Below are positions 61,942-64,000 of a stretch of DNA of 64,000 nucleotides, one piece after another. Origin of the DNA: Manihot esculenta (Eukaryota; Streptophyta; Magnoliopsida; Malpighiales; Euphorbiaceae); contig NC_035169.2 in NCBI RefSeq assembly GCF_001659605.2, positions 4,888,110 through 4,952,109 on the forward strand. The letters run 5' to 3'. The notes under the pieces were generated by a model that ran no database searches, had not been told where the DNA came from, and worked only from the letters and a program-made list of their open reading frames with translations. A program made the position numbers and the translations under genes. Each line of letters begins with the position of its first letter. The stretch's first letter is position 1.

Positions 61942-62380
61942 GAAGTCGAGTTAGTTATCCCTGCTTCTGTTCAGGTTGAAACATCTGAAAATTATGAATT
62001 ATGTTTGGTTGGGCGGTTTCTTAAAAAGATTATAGACCTATTGTTTTATGTAATGTGATTTATAAATTGATTTTAAAAGTATTGGCCAATCAATTAAAAA
62101 TGATTCTACCCAAAATCATATTTTGCGATCAATATGCTTTTGTGACCAATATGCTTTTGTGTTTGGACGAATGATTACAGATAATATATTGGTTGTTTTT
62201 GAATTGATTCATTCTACGAATAGGACGACAATGTGATAATATGATGATATGACTCTTAAAATAGACATTAAGTAAAGCCTATAATCAAGTCAATTGGGAG
62301 TTTTTAAGAAGAATGCTATTGAAATTGGATTTTGCATAAAAATGGTTAATGCAATGATCCTCTATGTAACATTAATTCAG
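61942..62380 (+). pseudogene. LINE (L1-type) fragment: ORF1 DUF4283 motif joined to reverse transcriptase
   Basis: The first part reads ENYELCLVGRFLKK, the motif of the DUF4283 region in plant LINE ORF1 proteins. From about 62034, in a shifted frame, it reads RPIVLCNVIYKLILKVLANQ and then GRMITDNILVVFELIHS and LKIDISKAYNQVNWEFL, core motifs of LINE reverse transcriptase. The intervening several kilobases are missing. An 18-bp direct duplication (GACCAATATGCTTTTGTG type) lies near 62130-62165. Later stops break the frame; this is a dead fragment. Confidence 0.78.
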
Positions 62381-63734
62381 TGCTACGTGTTCTTTTTCTT
62401 TTTCTTCTCCTCTTCCTTATAAGGAAAAAGATGAGAATGATGAACTATTTTATTAATGAAGAGAAAATATAAGAATATTTTAATAAATTTTTTAAAATTT
62501 AAGAACTGATTTGTTAATCATAAGCATAAAATTAAATTTTAAAAATTTTTTCTCTTATTTTATTTATTTTTAATAAAAAAATGAAAATAATATTTTATTG
62601 ATAAAATTATTTTAATAAATTTTTAAAAATATAAAAATTAATTTTTGAATAATAATAATAACGGAAGAATAAATAGTAAATCCATCATACCATTAAATTT
62701 TGTCACATTGAATAAATGACAGAAGGAGAACAAATCCAATGGAATGTTCATAAACCCAATGCCAATAATACCAAACAGAAAGAATAATAGACAACTTCTT
62801 ATATTAAAAAAAATTGTAAAAAATAGCTACATAAGTTCATAGATAAACCTTCCTTATTTCATATAGTCGATAAATAATTGATAATTTATTTATTAATTAT
62901 TTTTGTATAATTTAATTAATAATTTTTATTATTATTTATTTTTATTATTTTTATAATATTTTTTAAAAAAAATGAAAAAAATAAAGAAATAAAATTGAAA
63001 TGAGAAATACTCTATTTTTTTATTCTCTTTATAGACATTGAAGTCTAGGGTAAATAAGGGGAAGCATGAATAATATATAACATAGTAAAGAAGGAAGCTT
63101 CATTTTTCATATACTCCATAGAAAATGAATCTCTTTTCTTTAATTTCATGTTGTTGGTTGGAAAATTAGGTCAATAATGGTGTGTGGTAATGTGAAGAAG
63201 AATCTTTCATACTTGTTCACCACACACTTGTCTCTCAACCCTTCATTAAAATCAATCACATCCACTGAATTATTGTCCCTAAAAATTCTTAATTTTATTT
63301 TCAAACATTTTTTTTTCTAATTGTGTGTACTATTATTTATTTTCTTTTTTAAAAAAATATGATTATTAAAGGGTTATTTAATTACATAAATTTAACAAAA
63401 TTATTATTTTATTAATAAAATAGAAACTTAAAAATTAAATTATTTAGTATTAAAAATATATGAATTAAATTGCTAAATATGATGGAATAATATTCAGATA
63501 AATCTAAAAAAATTAAACTTAAAAATGGATTTTTTTTTCCTGGACGGTAATGTCAATAATCTATACCCATTTGAAGTCAACTGTATTAATTGGCATGTGA
63601 TGGAAGATGCCTACCTTTGCTTAATTTGTATTTATATGCAAGTACAAAAAGTCTATGGTTTAGAGAGATGGAGTAGTCATTCACGTCATTGATTGACTCT
63701 CCATCAAATAAATAACAAAATTTTAATTTTCAAA

Positions 63735-64000
63735 GTCCTTCGTCAGTTTTCGATTTAAATGAGAAAAATTAATAAAATTAAATTAATTTAAAATTTTAAT
63801 TTAATTTAATTTTTAATTTTAAAATTTTTTATTATTTAAATTTAATTCAATTTTAATAAAAAAATTAAATTAATTAATAATAATATACTATTTTTAATAA
63901 TATAAAGAGATTATATTATATTAAAATTAAAATATTTTAATTAAATTTTAAATATAAAAATTAAAAATTTATTAAAAATTCAAATCGATCAAACTGAATC
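63735..64000. repeat. AT-rich MITE-like repeat, copy 3 (inverted, cut by window end)
   Basis: The reverse complement of this stretch begins GATTCAGTTTGATCGATTTG and continues with the same blocks as 58530-58760, ending near CATTTAAATCGA. The orientation is opposite to copies 1 and 2. Confidence 0.5.

Larger units (their letters stand above)
57969..64000. other. AT-rich host intergenic DNA upstream of the CDPK gene
   Basis: No complete gene was found. It contains MITE-like repeats (58411-58778, 63735-64000) and a LINE fragment (61942-62380). A less AT-rich island at 59330-59530 has TGACGTCA (59465-59472) and TTCTAGAA (59475-59482). W-box-like TTGAC sites cluster at 60134-60180. A 91-codon minus-strand frame at 61315-61040 has no recognised motif. 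The rest is AT-rich simple sequence. Confidence 0.65.

Overview
This window is nuclear plant DNA, almost certainly from a eudicot. It holds plant-type Ty3/gypsy LTR retrotransposons and one intron-containing gene for a calcium-dependent protein kinase (CDPK). The tree-like repeat content and the kinase would fit Euphorbiaceae such as cassava or rubber tree, but that is a guess and the sequence does not prove it. About three quarters of the window (1-47,316) is nested retrotransposons. The remaining 16.7 kb is AT-rich host DNA carrying the kinase gene.

Region 1 (1-19,760) is three nested layers of one chromovirus (Tekay/Del-type) family with LTRs of about 2.2-2.3 kb. Element A (window edge to 19,760) has gag with one nonsense codon and a badly decayed pol. 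Element B (3,079-15,209, target-site duplication GTGGC) is inserted in A's protease region. B is intact except for a reverse-oriented solo LTR, C (8,697-10,974, duplication GTGCT), which splits its gag-pol. Removing C restores one 1,660-codon frame. After 698 bp of AT-rich DNA comes Region 2 (20,459-47,316, duplication ATATA), an old Tat-lineage element D. D has 487-bp LTRs, gag, and a pol with a second (archaeal-type) RNase H domain; two premature TAG codons break pol and a third TAG separates gag from it. Its long 3' part holds a split 73-bp tandem array and an antisense, spliced 968-codon gene. Into this part have inserted: E, a young Athila-type element on the minus strand that lacks integrase (27,020-35,858, duplication ATCTC); F, a solo Tekay LTR (38,843-41,110, duplication ACAGA); and G, a Tekay LTR without a duplication (42,718-44,919). 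A second, decayed copy of the antisense gene and the start of a second Tat LTR show that the 3' part of D is a composite.

Region 3 (47,317-64,000) is host DNA: AT-rich intergenic sequence, an eight-exon group III-like CDPK on the minus strand (53,561-57,243, 531 aa) with a clear TATA box, three copies of an AT-rich MITE-like repeat, and a decayed LINE fragment.

The most unusual pattern is a GC-rich module built on TTCGGCCGCCGAA (it contains the GCC-box core GCCGCC). It occurs as clusters in all the Tekay LTRs, in the unrelated LTR of E, and again inside E's reading frame, where it encodes an Arg-Pro-Pro-Asn repeat. The Tekay LTRs also share intron-like splice signals at fixed places. By-eye LTR divergence orders the insertions as D oldest, then A, then B, with E youngest, which agrees with the nesting. 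Both A (decayed pol) and E (no integrase) look like passengers mobilised by proteins supplied from other copies.
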